Source: Alkalimonas sp.
Lineage (GTDB): Bacteria > Pseudomonadota > Gammaproteobacteria > Enterobacterales > Alteromonadaceae
Direction: 5' to 3'
NCBI GenBank assembly: GCA_022565655.1
Contig: JAIUMG010000032.1
Coordinates: forward strand, 1 to 16,406
Length of the DNA: 16,406 bases
The notes under the pieces were generated by a model, which saw only the letters and a list, made by a program, of their open reading frames with translations, was not told the DNA's origin and made no database searches. The translations under genes were made by a program, and so were the position numbers. This document shows positions 1-7,981 of the stretch, piece by piece; the first letter of the stretch is position 1; every line of letters begins with the position of its first letter.

Positions 1-154
1 CAATTTCAGCCACCGCTTCATGCGGCGTATACGGTAGATCAGGCAACAGCAACTCAATATCAGGGTAATGCTGCTGAAAGTAAGCTTTGGTTTGCTGGGC
101 CTTTTCAGACAAAGACGAGCTGGCAAAGCCGTGTAAATAAAGCACTAAGCTCAT
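1..154 (-). CDS. yqiA: YqiA family esterase, N-terminal part (cut by window edge)
   Basis: The minus strand from 154 downward reads MSLVLYLHGFASSSLSEKAQ and continues open to the left edge, giving about 51 residues. This matches the start of E. coli YqiA (MSTLLYLHGFNSS...), a small alpha/beta-hydrolase-fold esterase that hydrolyses acyl-CoA and short acyl esters in vitro; its physiological role is poorly known. The LYLHGF segment is the strand and oxyanion region typical of the fold. The catalytic triad lies beyond the window. The start codon overlaps the cpdA stop in an ATGA arrangement (151-154), which implies translational coupling. It is the last visible gene of the nudF-yqiB-cpdA-yqiA cluster; in E. 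coli parE follows. Confidence 0.88.
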   Translation of the reverse strand, partial: MSLVLYLHGFASSSLSEKAQQTKAYFQQHYPDIELLLPDLPYTPHEAVAEI

Positions 155-939
155 GGCATCATCCGTTTAAAATCCACCGAAAAACTCCCATCATTGCGAA
201 AAGTCCACTCGCACCACTGTGACACTGACGCCACCGTCTGCCAATCACTGGTTTGCTGAAACTGCACCGAGGTTGCCGGACAGCCTACCACATTTTTGCC
301 ATGCAGCTGTCGCAGATAGGCATGATGGCAGTGTCCGTGTGCGATGCCTTGGACCTGTTCATGCTGCATCAGCAGTTGCCAGAATGGCTCTGAATCTTGC
401 CAGCCATGGCGATCTATCGAGCTGCCTATCGGAGCCGGGTGATGATGAGTAAATAACCAGCTGGGCTGCTGAGACTCGATTAACTGATGCTGTAATTGCT
501 GCACGCGTTCAGCAGGAAAATAACCGGCCGGGGTCGGCCCGGTGCTGTCCAGTAACAGCAACTGCCAGCCAGCCGCCAGTAACTGCTTTTCCGGGCGAAA
601 CGGTGCTTGGTGAAATAAATCGCTCATCAGCTGACTATCGTCGTGGTTACCTGGCAGCCAAAACACCGGTATGCGAAACGCTGCCAGCAAGGTCAGATAA
701 TGCTGATAAGAGGCCTGACTGTGATCCTGAGTTAAATCCCCCGTCAAAATCAGTGCATCAAGATCAGAGTACTGCAAAGCTGCCAGCACAGCTGCCAGGC
801 TATGGTAAGGTTGGATCCCTTGATACATCCCCGCAGGATCGGCCAGTAAATGGCAATCGCTTAACTGAGCAATGCGTACCTGGTTTTTTAACTTGAATGA
901 ATAACAACTCATATCGATTTCATTGGCTAGCGATTTCAT
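151..939 (-). CDS. cpdA: 3',5'-cyclic-AMP phosphodiesterase CpdA
   Basis: Class III cyclic nucleotide phosphodiesterase of the calcineurin-like metallophosphoesterase fold. CpdA hydrolyses cAMP to AMP in the cytoplasm and so tempers CRP-dependent control. The metal-binding motifs are present in order: D28-x-H30 (SDCH), G67-D68, G97-N98-H99-D100, the H165-H167 cluster, and H201-G-H203 (HGHCH). The length of 262 residues is close to the E. coli 275. The ATG at 939 lies 3 nt after the yqiB stop; a second in-frame ATG at 912 (residue 10) is possible, and neither has a good Shine-Dalgarno. A 16-bp tandem duplication (915-946) covers this start region, so the first nine residues may be a recent reshaping. 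The gene ends in a 4-nt overlap with yqiA. Function is assigned by family and gene order. Confidence 0.93.
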   Translation of the reverse strand: MKSLANEIDMSCYSFKLKNQVRIAQLSDCHLLADPAGMYQGIQPYHSLAAVLAALQYSDLDALILTGDLTQDHSQASYQHYLTLLAAFRIPVFWLPGNHDDSQLMSDLFHQAPFRPEKQLLAAGWQLLLLDSTGPTPAGYFPAERVQQLQHQLIESQQPSWLFTHHHPAPIGSSIDRHGWQDSEPFWQLLMQHEQVQGIAHGHCHHAYLRQLHGKNVVGCPATSVQFQQTSDWQTVASVSQWCEWTFRNDGSFSVDFKRMMP

Positions 940-946
940 TGGCTAG
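915..946. repeat. perfect 16-bp tandem duplication at the yqiB/cpdA junction
   Basis: The unit CGATTTCATTGGCTAG (plus strand) occurs at 915-930 and again, identically, at 931-946. The block holds the last codon of yqiB (the TAG stop, 943-945 on the minus strand) and the cpdA start, and it carries two copies of the start-like CAT at 921-923 and 937-939. Sixteen is not a multiple of three, so the two ATG copies lie in different frames: the one at 923 meets a stop after four codons, while the one at 939 opens cpdA. Confidence 0.95.
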
Positions 947-1380
947 CTTAGTACAGGCGCAGCCCGAAACCCCTGCTGACGACACAGGTTCAGCCAGTCA
1001 CTCAGTAACCGATTGACCTGTCGCTTTTCATCAGGTTGCAGCATGTCGGTATTGGGGTAATCGTACACGGCTTTAAAATAGCGCACCCCGTGACAACGGA
1101 TCACCTCTGCCAGCTGAGCGTCATGGTACAGGCGAACATCAAAAGTGGGTTGCGCAACCGACCAAAGCTGCTCATGCAAGGCCTGGATCTGCACCACTGT
1201 GGTAAAAGGGCATACTTCCAGCACATCAATCTGATAGTAATGATCGTCATCAAGCCCGATCACCAATTGCTGCCCCACCGCCAGAGTCGCAGGCAACAGT
1301 GGGTGCAATTGCGCGAAATTGCGTTCGCACAGTCTGAGAAAGTCAGGCAATTTAGGCCGGTATTTGCGTTTTTTTTCCAT
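943..1380 (-). CDS. yqiB: DUF1249 family protein YqiB
   Basis: This 145-residue soluble protein resembles E. coli YqiB (140 residues), a conserved gammaproteobacterial family of unknown biochemical function. The N-terminal stretch YRPKLPDFLRLCERNFAQL is typical. Later segments include GLDDDHYYQIDVLEVCPFTT and a tyrosine/histidine-rich part near HGVRYFKAVYDYP. There is no signal peptide or membrane span. The ATG at 1380 has an AAGGA Shine-Dalgarno a few bases upstream. Codons 2-5 contain a run of eight A residues, a possible slippage site but common in lysine-rich starts. It sits 23 nt after nudF and 3 nt before cpdA, as in the E. coli operon. Identity is well supported by synteny; the role is unknown. 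Confidence 0.88.
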   Translation of the reverse strand: MEKKRKYRPKLPDFLRLCERNFAQLHPLLPATLAVGQQLVIGLDDDHYYQIDVLEVCPFTTVVQIQALHEQLWSVAQPTFDVRLYHDAQLAEVIRCHGVRYFKAVYDYPNTDMLQPDEKRQVNRLLSDWLNLCRQQGFRAAPVLS

Positions 1381-1403
1381 CCAGCTTCCTTATGCGGCTG
1401 GTA

Positions 1404-2033
1404 TTACCAACCACGCTTTAGCTGCTCATAATGCAACGCCAGCCATTGCAATGCAATCACTGTTGCCGCATTGTCGATCTGCCCGGTGGCCAACCACTGC
1501 AAGGCCTGCTCTCTGCCAATGACATGCACTCGAATATCCTCATGCTCATCATTCAGACCAAAAATGCCTTCTTCTGGTAAATGCTCAAGCTGAGCAAAAT
1601 ACAGCTGAATGCGCTCGGTTGTGCCGCCTGGGCTGGAGAGATAACTGAGCATTGGCGTCAGTTCGCCAAGCTCCAATCCGGCTTCCTCGTTGCTTTCACG
1701 CCGCGCCACCTCGGGCATGGTTTCACCATCCGCCACCATGCCGGCTATGATCTCCAGTAGCCAGGGACTTTTCGATGTAGCACTGGCTCCGGCACGAAAC
1801 TGCTCTACCAAAACCAGCTGGTCGCTGGCCGGATGATAGGGCAAGACGGCAACCGCATGCCCGCGTTCAAAAATTTCACGCTCCATCCAGTCACTCCAGC
1901 CACCCGCAAAGAGTTTGTGCCGTAACCGATAGCGCTCAATGCGGAAGAAACCCTGAAAAACCGTGCTTTTATCGCTTACCTCTACATCTTCATTGGAAAA
2001 AGAAGGATAATGACTCATCTTGATTTCTGACAT
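1404..2033 (-). CDS. nudF: ADP-ribose pyrophosphatase NudF (Nudix hydrolase)
   Basis: Cytoplasmic Nudix hydrolase that cleaves ADP-ribose to AMP and ribose 5-phosphate. Numbered from the ATG at 2033 (209 residues), the complete Nudix box GX5EX7REUXEEXGU runs from G98 to L120 (GMVADGE...RRESNEEAGL). Other family traits are REIFERGHAVAVLP before the box, SYLSSPGGTTERI after it, and the C-terminal DNAATVIALQWL. The whole protein aligns well with E. coli NudF, also 209 residues. The frame stays open to a GTG at 2045 and also has an ATG at 2018; none has a strong Shine-Dalgarno, and 2033 was chosen because it best matches the family length. It is the first gene of the minus-strand cluster, divergent from tolC. 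Confidence 0.92.
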   Translation of the reverse strand: MSEIKMSHYPSFSNEDVEVSDKSTVFQGFFRIERYRLRHKLFAGGWSDWMEREIFERGHAVAVLPYHPASDQLVLVEQFRAGASATSKSPWLLEIIAGMVADGETMPEVARRESNEEAGLELGELTPMLSYLSSPGGTTERIQLYFAQLEHLPEEGIFGLNDEHEDIRVHVIGREQALQWLATGQIDNAATVIALQWLALHYEQLKRGW

Positions 2034-2068
2034 CAGCGTACTCACATTCTGTTACATTTGAAGGGATA

Positions 2069-2096
2069 ACTTTACGGTTTAACATTTCACTGCCAA
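2069..2096 (-). promoter_or_regulatory. candidate sigma70 promoter for nudF-yqiB-cpdA-yqiA
   Basis: On the minus strand TTGGCA (2096-2091, 5 of 6 to the -35 consensus) is followed after 16 nt by TAAAGT (2074-2069, 4 of 6 to the -10). It is the best pair seen upstream of nudF. It overlaps the candidate tolC promoter on the other strand. Confidence 0.35.
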
Positions 2097-2114
2097 AGCC
2101 GAATCAGGTTATCA
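2086..2114 (+). promoter_or_regulatory. candidate sigma70 promoter for tolC
   Basis: TTCACT (2086-2091, 4 of 6) and TATCAT (2109-2114, 5 of 6) are separated by 17 nt, placing a start of transcription about 30 nt before the tolC ATG. The match is moderate and untested. Confidence 0.4.
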
Positions 2115-2149
2115 TTTAGTCAATTCGATTCACTCAGGATCCCTTGCTC

Positions 2150-3481
2150 ATGAATAAAAAGCTTCTAGCTACTCTATTATGTTCTTCTGTTGGCGTCTTT
2201 AGCCTGCCTGCTTTAGCCGATAATCTGCAGTCGGTTTACCAACTCGCCACCCAAAAAGATCCGGTGGTATTGCGTGCCGCGGCTAGCCGGGATGCAGCAG
2301 CTGCACGAATTGATGTGAACAAAGCGAGCTTACTGCCCAGTATTGGCTTTTCTACCAGCCTGACCCGCGACGATCAGCGTGACTGGACTTTTGGCGATGA
2401 CCGAACCTCGTTGAGTGCAGGCTTCCGGTTGGAGCAAAGTATTTATGATCGGCGTAACTGGCAAAACCTTGATATCGCTGAGAAGCAGGCCCTGCAAGCA
2501 CAAACTTTCTACAACAGTGCTGCACAAGCTTTGATCGTAAGGGTTACCGATGCTTACTTCAATGTTTTAAAAGCCAAAGATGATTTAACCTTTATCCAAG
2601 CCGAAAAACGCTCCATTGAGCGCCAGCTCGAGCAAACCAAACAACGGTTCGCTGTAGGTTTAACCGCCATCACCGATGTGCATGAAGCGCAAGCACAGTT
2701 TGATAATGCAGTCGCGCGGGAAATTGCCACCGAGAATAATCTGGAAATCGCACTGGAGCAGTTGCGGGAAATTACCGGTCAGTACCATAGCGAACTGGCT
2801 AGCCTGAATACGGATCGGTTTAGCACGCCCCCTTTAAGTCCATCCGAGCCACAGCAGTGGTTGTCGATTGCTGAAGAAAATAACTTCGAACTGCAAGCCC
2901 AGCGCATCGGCTTGGAAATCGCGCGCATTGATATCGATCGCGCTCGCGCTGGTCACTTACCAACAGTCAGCCTGACTGCCAATGTCGGTAGCAGCAAAGC
3001 CCGTGGCTACGATCAGAGCTTTACAGAACGCAGTTCTGGCCCGCGCCAGGATAGCAGCTCTATAGGCTTAAGTTTGAGTGTCCCTGTATACAGTGGTGGA
3101 GCAATCAAAGCTGGCGTCAATGTAGCGCAGGCAAACTTTGTTGACACCAGCGAGCAAATGGAACAAACCTATCGCAGCACGGTTCGTCAGGTACGCAGCT
3201 CTTTCAATAATGTTCGGGCGTTAACCTCATCCATTCGAGCACTAGAGCAAGCCGTTGTCTCCGCTGACAGTGCATTAAAAGCCACGGAAGCAGGCTTTGA
3301 AGTTGGCACCCGTACCATTGTCGATGTGCTGGTCAGCACCCGTAATTTATTTGATGCTCGCCGGAACTTGTCACGGGCACGTTACGATTACATTTTATCA
3401 GTACTCGATTTAAAACTAGCGGCAGGTAATCTTACTGAACAGGATCTGTTGGATATTAATAACGCCTTAGAGCAATCCTAA
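2150..3481 (+). CDS. tolC: outer membrane channel protein TolC
   Basis: Trimeric outer membrane channel and periplasmic tunnel used by tripartite efflux pumps and type I secretion. The ATG at 2150 follows an AGGA at 2136-2139 and starts a clear signal peptide, MNKKLLATLLCSSVGVFSLP then ALA, with cleavage expected before DNLQSVYQ. An open TTG two codons earlier (2144) would spoil nothing but is less likely. The 443 residues show the two OEP repeats of the family: LQSVYQLATQKDP...ARIDVNKASLLPSI in the first half, and the second-half helix ending GTRTIVDVLVSTRNLFDAR, then YDYILSVLDLKLAAGNL. E. coli TolC (493) is longer at the C-terminus, an extension that is not conserved. The position divergent from nudF is the same as in E. 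coli. A hairpin terminator follows. Confidence 0.94.
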   Translation: MNKKLLATLLCSSVGVFSLPALADNLQSVYQLATQKDPVVLRAAASRDAAAARIDVNKASLLPSIGFSTSLTRDDQRDWTFGDDRTSLSAGFRLEQSIYDRRNWQNLDIAEKQALQAQTFYNSAAQALIVRVTDAYFNVLKAKDDLTFIQAEKRSIERQLEQTKQRFAVGLTAITDVHEAQAQFDNAVAREIATENNLEIALEQLREITGQYHSELASLNTDRFSTPPLSPSEPQQWLSIAEENNFELQAQRIGLEIARIDIDRARAGHLPTVSLTANVGSSKARGYDQSFTERSSGPRQDSSSIGLSLSVPVYSGGAIKAGVNVAQANFVDTSEQMEQTYRSTVRQVRSSFNNVRALTSSIRALEQAVVSADSALKATEAGFEVGTRTIVDVLVSTRNLFDARRNLSRARYDYILSVLDLKLAAGNLTEQDLLDINNALEQS

Positions 3482-3498
3482 GCGTCATCAGCCGCCTT

Positions 3499-3540
3499 TG
3501 GCAGGTTTAGCCTTACACTGAACCTGCCAGCTTTCCTTTT
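3499..3540 (+). terminator. rho-independent terminator after tolC
   Basis: TGGCAGGTT (3499-3507) pairs with AACCTGCCA (3521-3529), a perfect 9-bp stem with a 13-nt loop, followed by the T-rich GCTTTCCTTTT. Confidence 0.75.
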
Positions 3541-3566
3541 GCCAGCCTGCCATTTTCCGCTACAAT
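3539..3566 (+). promoter_or_regulatory. sigma70-like promoter for the lpxL-type gene
   Basis: TTGCCA (3539-3544, 5 of 6) and TACAAT (3561-3566, 5 of 6) are separated by 16 nt. They lie directly after the tolC terminator and about 33 nt before the GTG start at 3599, so the acyltransferase probably has its own transcript. Confidence 0.6.
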
Positions 3567-3598
3567 ATCGCCTTTCATCATCAAACTGAGGGTTTCTG

Positions 3599-4522
3599 GT
3601 GGTCAAAGCGCCAACATTTCAATGGTCTTTTCTTCATCCAAAATACTGGCTGCTCTGGCTCGGTTGTGCTTTGATGTGGCTGATCAGCTGGTTGCCCTAT
3701 GGCGTGTTGATGAAGCTGGGTGATGGGCTCGGCCTTTTATTACTGAACATCTTAAAGTCACGCAAAAAAGTCGCATTACGCAACCTCGAGCTCTGTTTTC
3801 CAGAACAAAGCGACAGTGAACACCAGGCTCTGGTGCGAGCCAATTTTAAAGAAAGTGGTCGCGCTGTGTTCGATACCATCATTGGCTGGTGGTGGCCAGC
3901 CTGGCGCCTGAGAAAGCTCAGCGAACTGCATGGGTTTGAACACATTCAGGCGGCGCTGGATGAGGGCAAAGGCGTACTACTACTGGCATCTCATATGCTG
4001 CATTTGGAAGCAGCCGGCCGAGTGTTTGGTTTAACGCTGCCCAGCGTCGGCTTCTACCGGCCACATAACAACCCTCTGATGGACTGGTTGCAGTATCGTG
4101 GGCGCATTAAAGCCAACAAATACATGATTGGTAAACGTGAAGTCAAAGCGCTGATGCAGGCTTTAAACGAACAGGAAGTCTGTTTTTACTTACCCGATCA
4201 GGATTATGGCCGTAAAAAAGCCGAGTTTGTGCCTTTTTTTGCGGTACCTGATACAGCCACTACCACCGGTACCCTGCTCTTTGCCAAGAGCGCAAACTGC
4301 AAAGTCATCCCTGTCTTTACCAGTCGCTTACCCGGCAGTCAGGGCTATAAGGTCGAATGCTTACCCGCCTTTGAGAACTTTCCTTCCGGAGATGATGCGG
4401 CAGATGTTCGTCGGGTGAACCAGTGGGTGGAGCAAGCAGTCCTGCGCCATCCAGAACAATACATGTGGTTGCATCGCCGTTTTAAAACCCGTCCAAATCC
4501 TGATGATGCTGGGTTATACTAA
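3599..4522 (+). CDS. lpxL: lipid A late acyltransferase, LpxL/LpxP type
   Basis: Kdo2-lipid IVA acyltransferase of the HtrB/MsbB family, which moves an acyl chain from acyl-ACP to the lipid A precursor at the inner face of the inner membrane. At 307 residues it matches E. coli LpxL (306) along its length. A hydrophobic N-terminal anchor (about residues 15-35, after LHPKYWLLWLG) precedes the catalytic HX4E dyad H132-MLHL-E137. Further family blocks are GFYRPHNNPLMDWLQ, YLPDQDYG (197-204), and the C-terminal YMWLHRRFKTRP. The start is GTG at 3599 with GAGGG at 3588-3592. LpxL and the cold-induced LpxP cannot be separated from sequence alone. The TcpQ-like gene follows after 63 nt on the same strand. 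Confidence 0.92.
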   Translation: MVKAPTFQWSFLHPKYWLLWLGCALMWLISWLPYGVLMKLGDGLGLLLLNILKSRKKVALRNLELCFPEQSDSEHQALVRANFKESGRAVFDTIIGWWWPAWRLRKLSELHGFEHIQAALDEGKGVLLLASHMLHLEAAGRVFGLTLPSVGFYRPHNNPLMDWLQYRGRIKANKYMIGKREVKALMQALNEQEVCFYLPDQDYGRKKAEFVPFFAVPDTATTTGTLLFAKSANCKVIPVFTSRLPGSQGYKVECLPAFENFPSGDDAADVRRVNQWVEQAVLRHPEQYMWLHRRFKTRPNPDDAGLY

Positions 4523-4585
4523 AAGGGCTGATGCATTGCGAGCACTCGGTGGCGTGCAGTCGATACTTAGATAGGTGGGTGAGTT

Positions 4586-5152
4586 ATGTGGTTTTGGGTA
4601 CGAAGTCTGATTATTGTGGTCGTGCTGGGCAGTATCGTCTACCTGCTCTTGATCCGCCCCGAGTTTTTTTCCATCGACCGCGAAAAGGGCAATCGTGCGG
4701 CTGAGGGGCTAAGTAGCTTTTACGAACGGATCCGAGGCACCGTGGCCGATATTGAGCTCGGAGATTTTGTGATCCGGCTGCCGGATACCAGTAGCCGACT
4801 GACCCAACAACTTGAACAACGGGCGTTGCAGGTCAACCCAGTCTCAGACAACTGGCAGGGTCAGAATACCGATCGTCGTTTTCGCGAAGGCGATACGGTG
4901 AAAACCAAGCTGACCGAATATGCCAACGCTGAGGGCATGGAGCTTTACTGGACGCTGCCGCGTGATTATGTGGTCAAGCAGTACTTTCAAACCAACGGCC
5001 CTTTACTGGATACCGTGACTGAAATTACCGCTGCTATCGAGCCTGATTTCCCCAACCCACTACTCAGTTACCTCTGCCATAATGAGCGGGCTCTGGTGAT
5101 CACCGATAGGCCGAATACGTATGTCCGGGAGCATTGCCAACGGCTTAGATGA
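4586..5152 (+). CDS. membrane-anchored TcpQ-like domain protein
   Basis: This 188-residue protein has one N-terminal membrane segment (about residues 4-23, RSLIIVVVLGSIVYLLLI) and a C-terminal part of about 90-187 that resembles the TcpQ C-terminal domain found in toxin-coregulated pilus biogenesis and related envelope proteins. Seen there are GDTVKTKLTEYANAEGMELYW, then YVVKQYF and ERALVITDRP. Two cysteines, C164 and C184, could form a periplasmic disulfide. The ATG at 4586 follows a GGTGGGTGAG ribosome-binding stretch. No pilus genes are nearby; the neighbours are lpxL and convergent glnE (14-nt gap). The domain assignment is from memory of the family pattern; the job of the protein is unknown, though an envelope location is likely. 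Confidence 0.75.
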   Translation: MWFWVRSLIIVVVLGSIVYLLLIRPEFFSIDREKGNRAAEGLSSFYERIRGTVADIELGDFVIRLPDTSSRLTQQLEQRALQVNPVSDNWQGQNTDRRFREGDTVKTKLTEYANAEGMELYWTLPRDYVVKQYFQTNGPLLDTVTEITAAIEPDFPNPLLSYLCHNERALVITDRPNTYVREHCQRLR

Positions 5153-5166
5153 CACTAGGACCTGCC

Positions 5167-7968
5167 CTAGAGCTGAAACAAACGATGCCATACCGCCTTG
5201 ACTGCCGCTCTGGCTTGCTCCAGCCCGGCTAGCTCAGGAGGCAACACCGGTTGTAATGTCAGTCGATGGTGGATACCCCGCATCAGCTGATAGGCTTGTT
5301 GCAACTCAGTGACTTGCTGCGTGGATAAAAGCTTCGCATCACAGGCAGCATCCAGAATGCGGATATTATCGCTGTAACGGAATAGCTCTGGCGTCGTAGC
5401 CCCGTTGGCCAGCACCAGATACTGACTGATAAACTCCAGATCAATCACGCCACCATTGGCATGTTTCAGTTGTTCGTTATCACTGCCATGATGCTGTCGT
5501 AGCTTATCTCGCATACCAAGCACATCGTGCCGCAGTGCATCAATTTCACGAGGCAGACTTAAGATTTGCGTACGGATCTGTTGGAACTGCTGAGCAATGG
5601 TGGTATCCCCATACACCAGACGTGCTCGAACCAGCGCCTGATGTTCCCAGGTCCAGGCCTCTTTGGCTAAGTAATCCCCATAGGTATGGACATGAATGGC
5701 CAGCAAGCCGGAATTGCCCGATGGCCGTAAACGGGTATCAATATCGTACAAAACACCACTGGCTGTTCTGGTGGTGCATAAATGCAAAATACGCTGTACC
5801 AGCTTCAAGTAAAACTGCTTTGAATCAATCGCTTTATCGCCTGTGGTACTTGCCAGGCTGTCACAGTTGTGAACGAAAACAAGATCCAAATCCGAGCCAT
5901 AGCCAAGCTCCATGCCGCCCATTTTCCCGTAGGCTATCACCGCAAACCCTTTATCAGAGCCTTTATCCAGCCCATCAGGGTAACCATAACGGCTGACCAT
6001 TTGCTGCCAGGCCAGCTCAACCACCTGCTCCATCATGGCTTCCGCCAGCCAGGTCAAATGATCGCTAACCTGCATTAAGGGCAAGGCACCGCTGATATCC
6101 GCCGCCGCGATACGCAACTGCTGGGCTTGCTTATGCTGACGCAGACTTTCCATCAAGAGTTCTAAATCATCATCGGCCACTCGCAACAATCGCTGTCGTA
6201 TCCGGTCCTGATAATCTGCCTTGCTTTGTACCTGATACAATTGCTCGGGATCAATCAGTTCATCGAGCAAAATCGGGTAACGAGCCAGTTGATCCGTCAG
6301 CCACTGGCTCTGACTACATAAAGTCACTAGTTGCTGCAAGGCCGGTGGGTTCTCAAACAGCAGTTCCAGATACGCAGTACGGGTCATAATGCGACGGAAA
6401 ACCAATAGGATCCGCTCGATCACCTGCGAACCCGCCTGCGAACACGCCACCAGATGTAGCACTTGTGGGATCAGTTTAGATAAGTGGTCGCGGCCACGAG
6501 GCCCAACACTTCGCCGATGCGATTCATCTCGAAATTGCTGAATTTGCTGGATAAGCGGGATCGCTGCAGCTTCATCCAGCCAGTCGATTTGCTCTGCCAG
6601 ATCTTCAGCCAGGGCATCGCTATCCCATAACAGTTTTCCTACCAGCAATTCTTCTGGCTCGGCGGACTCTTCTGGCTCAATCACTTGCAAAAACTCAGCG
6701 TGGATCCGCTGCATGGCTTGTTCAACCTGTTGCTGCAGCTGAGCCCAACGCTCAAAACCCAAGCCACGAAACAGCTGCTGTTGCAACTCGGGGTCAGCCG
6801 GCAAAGTTTGCGTTTGCTGATCATCCATGCCCTGCAATAACTGCTCGACCCGGCGTAAAAATAAGTAATCTTCAGTCAGTTGCTGCTGTTGTGCTTCACT
6901 GAGTAATTGATGCTCGACTAAAACCGGGAACGCAGCCAAAATAGATGGCTGTTGCAACTGAGGAATGCGCCCTCCGCGGATCAACTGCAGGGTTTGCACG
7001 ATAAACTCAACTTCCCGAATACCACCAGCACCTAATTTGATGTTATCACTGCGATTACGCCGGCGGTTTTCTTGCTCAATCAGCTGCTTCATGCGACGGA
7101 GTGATTCAATGGCAGAGAAATCGATGTAACGGCGATAGACAAAGGGCCGCAGCATCTGCTTTAACTCGACACTGTATTGACCATCGGGGTTAATGACCCG
7201 TGCTTTGAGCATGGCATAGCGTTCCCACTCCCGACCTTGCTCTTGGTAGTAATCCTCCATGGCAGCAAAGCTCATAGCCAGAGGCCCACTTTCTCCAAAA
7301 GGCCGCAACCGCATATCAACCCGATAAACGAACCCATCGGCCGTCACCTGATGCAAGGCTGCGATTAGCTTTTGCCCCAACCGTAAGAAAAACTGATGAT
7401 GATCGGTACTGCGCCGCCCCCCCCGGGTTTCACCACTGGCCGGGTAGGTAAAAATTAAATCAATATCGGATGACAGGTTCAGCTCTTCTCCACCGAGCTT
7501 TCCCATCCCCAGAATCAACATTGGCATCGGGTTACCCTGCTCATCAAGCGGAGTCCCCCAGTGCGCAGTTAATTGTCGATAAGCCCACTGATAAGCACTG
7601 TTAATGCAGCAATTTGCCAGTGCAGAAATTTCAGACAGGCAATCAGGCATGGATTTCACCTGTCGCAAATCTGCCGCCAGAATTTGAACCAAGATGCGGC
7701 TCCGATAATGCCGCAGCGCTTTAAATACGCTCGTTTCATCATCCGTGGACAACCCACTAAGCGGGTCTTTCATCACAAGCGGAGCCGCCAGGGCAGCATC
7801 ATCCAGTAAGGTAGCCAGCAAATCGCTGTGCTGCAGCAGGGTTCGGGCCAGAAAAGGGCTAATCACAACCAGCTCACGCAGCCGTTGCTGTGCATCCTCT
7901 GCAAGCCTCGGGTACTCTTCAAGTTGCTGACATAGTTGCAATGCGTGTTGCTCGGCATCTGACGACAA
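5167..7968 (-). CDS. glnE: bifunctional glutamine synthetase adenylyltransferase/deadenylase GlnE
   Basis: GlnE attaches AMP to glutamine synthetase and removes it, in response to PII and glutamine, thus setting nitrogen assimilation. Both nucleotidyltransferase domains are visible. The N-terminal (deadenylylating) domain has LGMGKLGGEELN then LSSDIDL (residues 159-177 counted from the upstream ATG). The C-terminal (adenylylating) domain has AYGKMGGMELGYGSDLDLVF near residues 685-703. Length is about 933 residues against 946 in E. coli. The frame opens at an ATG at 7986 that has no Shine-Dalgarno, whereas TTG at 7968 has AGGAG eight bases upstream, so TTG is preferred here. It lies downstream of ygiF on the same strand, as in E. 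coli, and is probably cotranscribed with it. Confidence 0.93.
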   Translation of the reverse strand: MSSDAEQHALQLCQQLEEYPRLAEDAQQRLRELVVISPFLARTLLQHSDLLATLLDDAALAAPLVMKDPLSGLSTDDETSVFKALRHYRSRILVQILAADLRQVKSMPDCLSEISALANCCINSAYQWAYRQLTAHWGTPLDEQGNPMPMLILGMGKLGGEELNLSSDIDLIFTYPASGETRGGRRSTDHHQFFLRLGQKLIAALHQVTADGFVYRVDMRLRPFGESGPLAMSFAAMEDYYQEQGREWERYAMLKARVINPDGQYSVELKQMLRPFVYRRYIDFSAIESLRRMKQLIEQENRRRNRSDNIKLGAGGIREVEFIVQTLQLIRGGRIPQLQQPSILAAFPVLVEHQLLSEAQQQQLTEDYLFLRRVEQLLQGMDDQQTQTLPADPELQQQLFRGLGFERWAQLQQQVEQAMQRIHAEFLQVIEPEESAEPEELLVGKLLWDSDALAEDLAEQIDWLDEAAAIPLIQQIQQFRDESHRRSVGPRGRDHLSKLIPQVLHLVACSQAGSQVIERILLVFRRIMTRTAYLELLFENPPALQQLVTLCSQSQWLTDQLARYPILLDELIDPEQLYQVQSKADYQDRIRQRLLRVADDDLELLMESLRQHKQAQQLRIAAADISGALPLMQVSDHLTWLAEAMMEQVVELAWQQMVSRYGYPDGLDKGSDKGFAVIAYGKMGGMELGYGSDLDLVFVHNCDSLASTTGDKAIDSKQFYLKLVQRILHLCTTRTASGVLYDIDTRLRPSGNSGLLAIHVHTYGDYLAKEAWTWEHQALVRARLVYGDTTIAQQFQQIRTQILSLPREIDALRHDVLGMRDKLRQHHGSDNEQLKHANGGVIDLEFISQYLVLANGATTPELFRYSDNIRILDAACDAKLLSTQQVTELQQAYQLMRGIHHRLTLQPVLPPELAGLEQARAAVKAVWHRLFQL

Positions 7969-7976
7969 GACAGTAT

Positions 7977-7981
7977 CTCCT
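7977..7981 (-). promoter_or_regulatory. ribosome binding site deciding the glnE start
   Basis: On the minus strand AGGAG is followed by an 8-nt spacer and TTG at 7968-7966. The only upstream ATG (7986-7984) precedes this site, so the AGGAG would lie inside the coding region if that ATG were used. This supports TTG initiation. Confidence 0.6.

Noticed and set aside
1366..1378. Run of eight A residues in codons 2-5 of yqiB as a phase-variation tract
   Set aside because: Eight is short for a contingency locus and lysine-rich starts commonly give such runs; nothing else supports switching.
1036..1431. A 131-codon plus-strand open frame opposite yqiB
   Set aside because: It is antisense to a gene supported by synteny and a ribosome binding site; the translation resembles no known protein.
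5155..5170. CTAGG/CCTAG inverted repeat between the TcpQ-like gene and glnE as a terminator
   Set aside because: The stem is only 5 bp, overlaps the glnE stop and has no T tract on either side.
5535..5996. A 153-codon plus-strand open frame opposite the 3' half of glnE
   Set aside because: It covers the conserved adenylyltransferase motifs of GlnE on the other strand and its own translation has no domain-like pattern.
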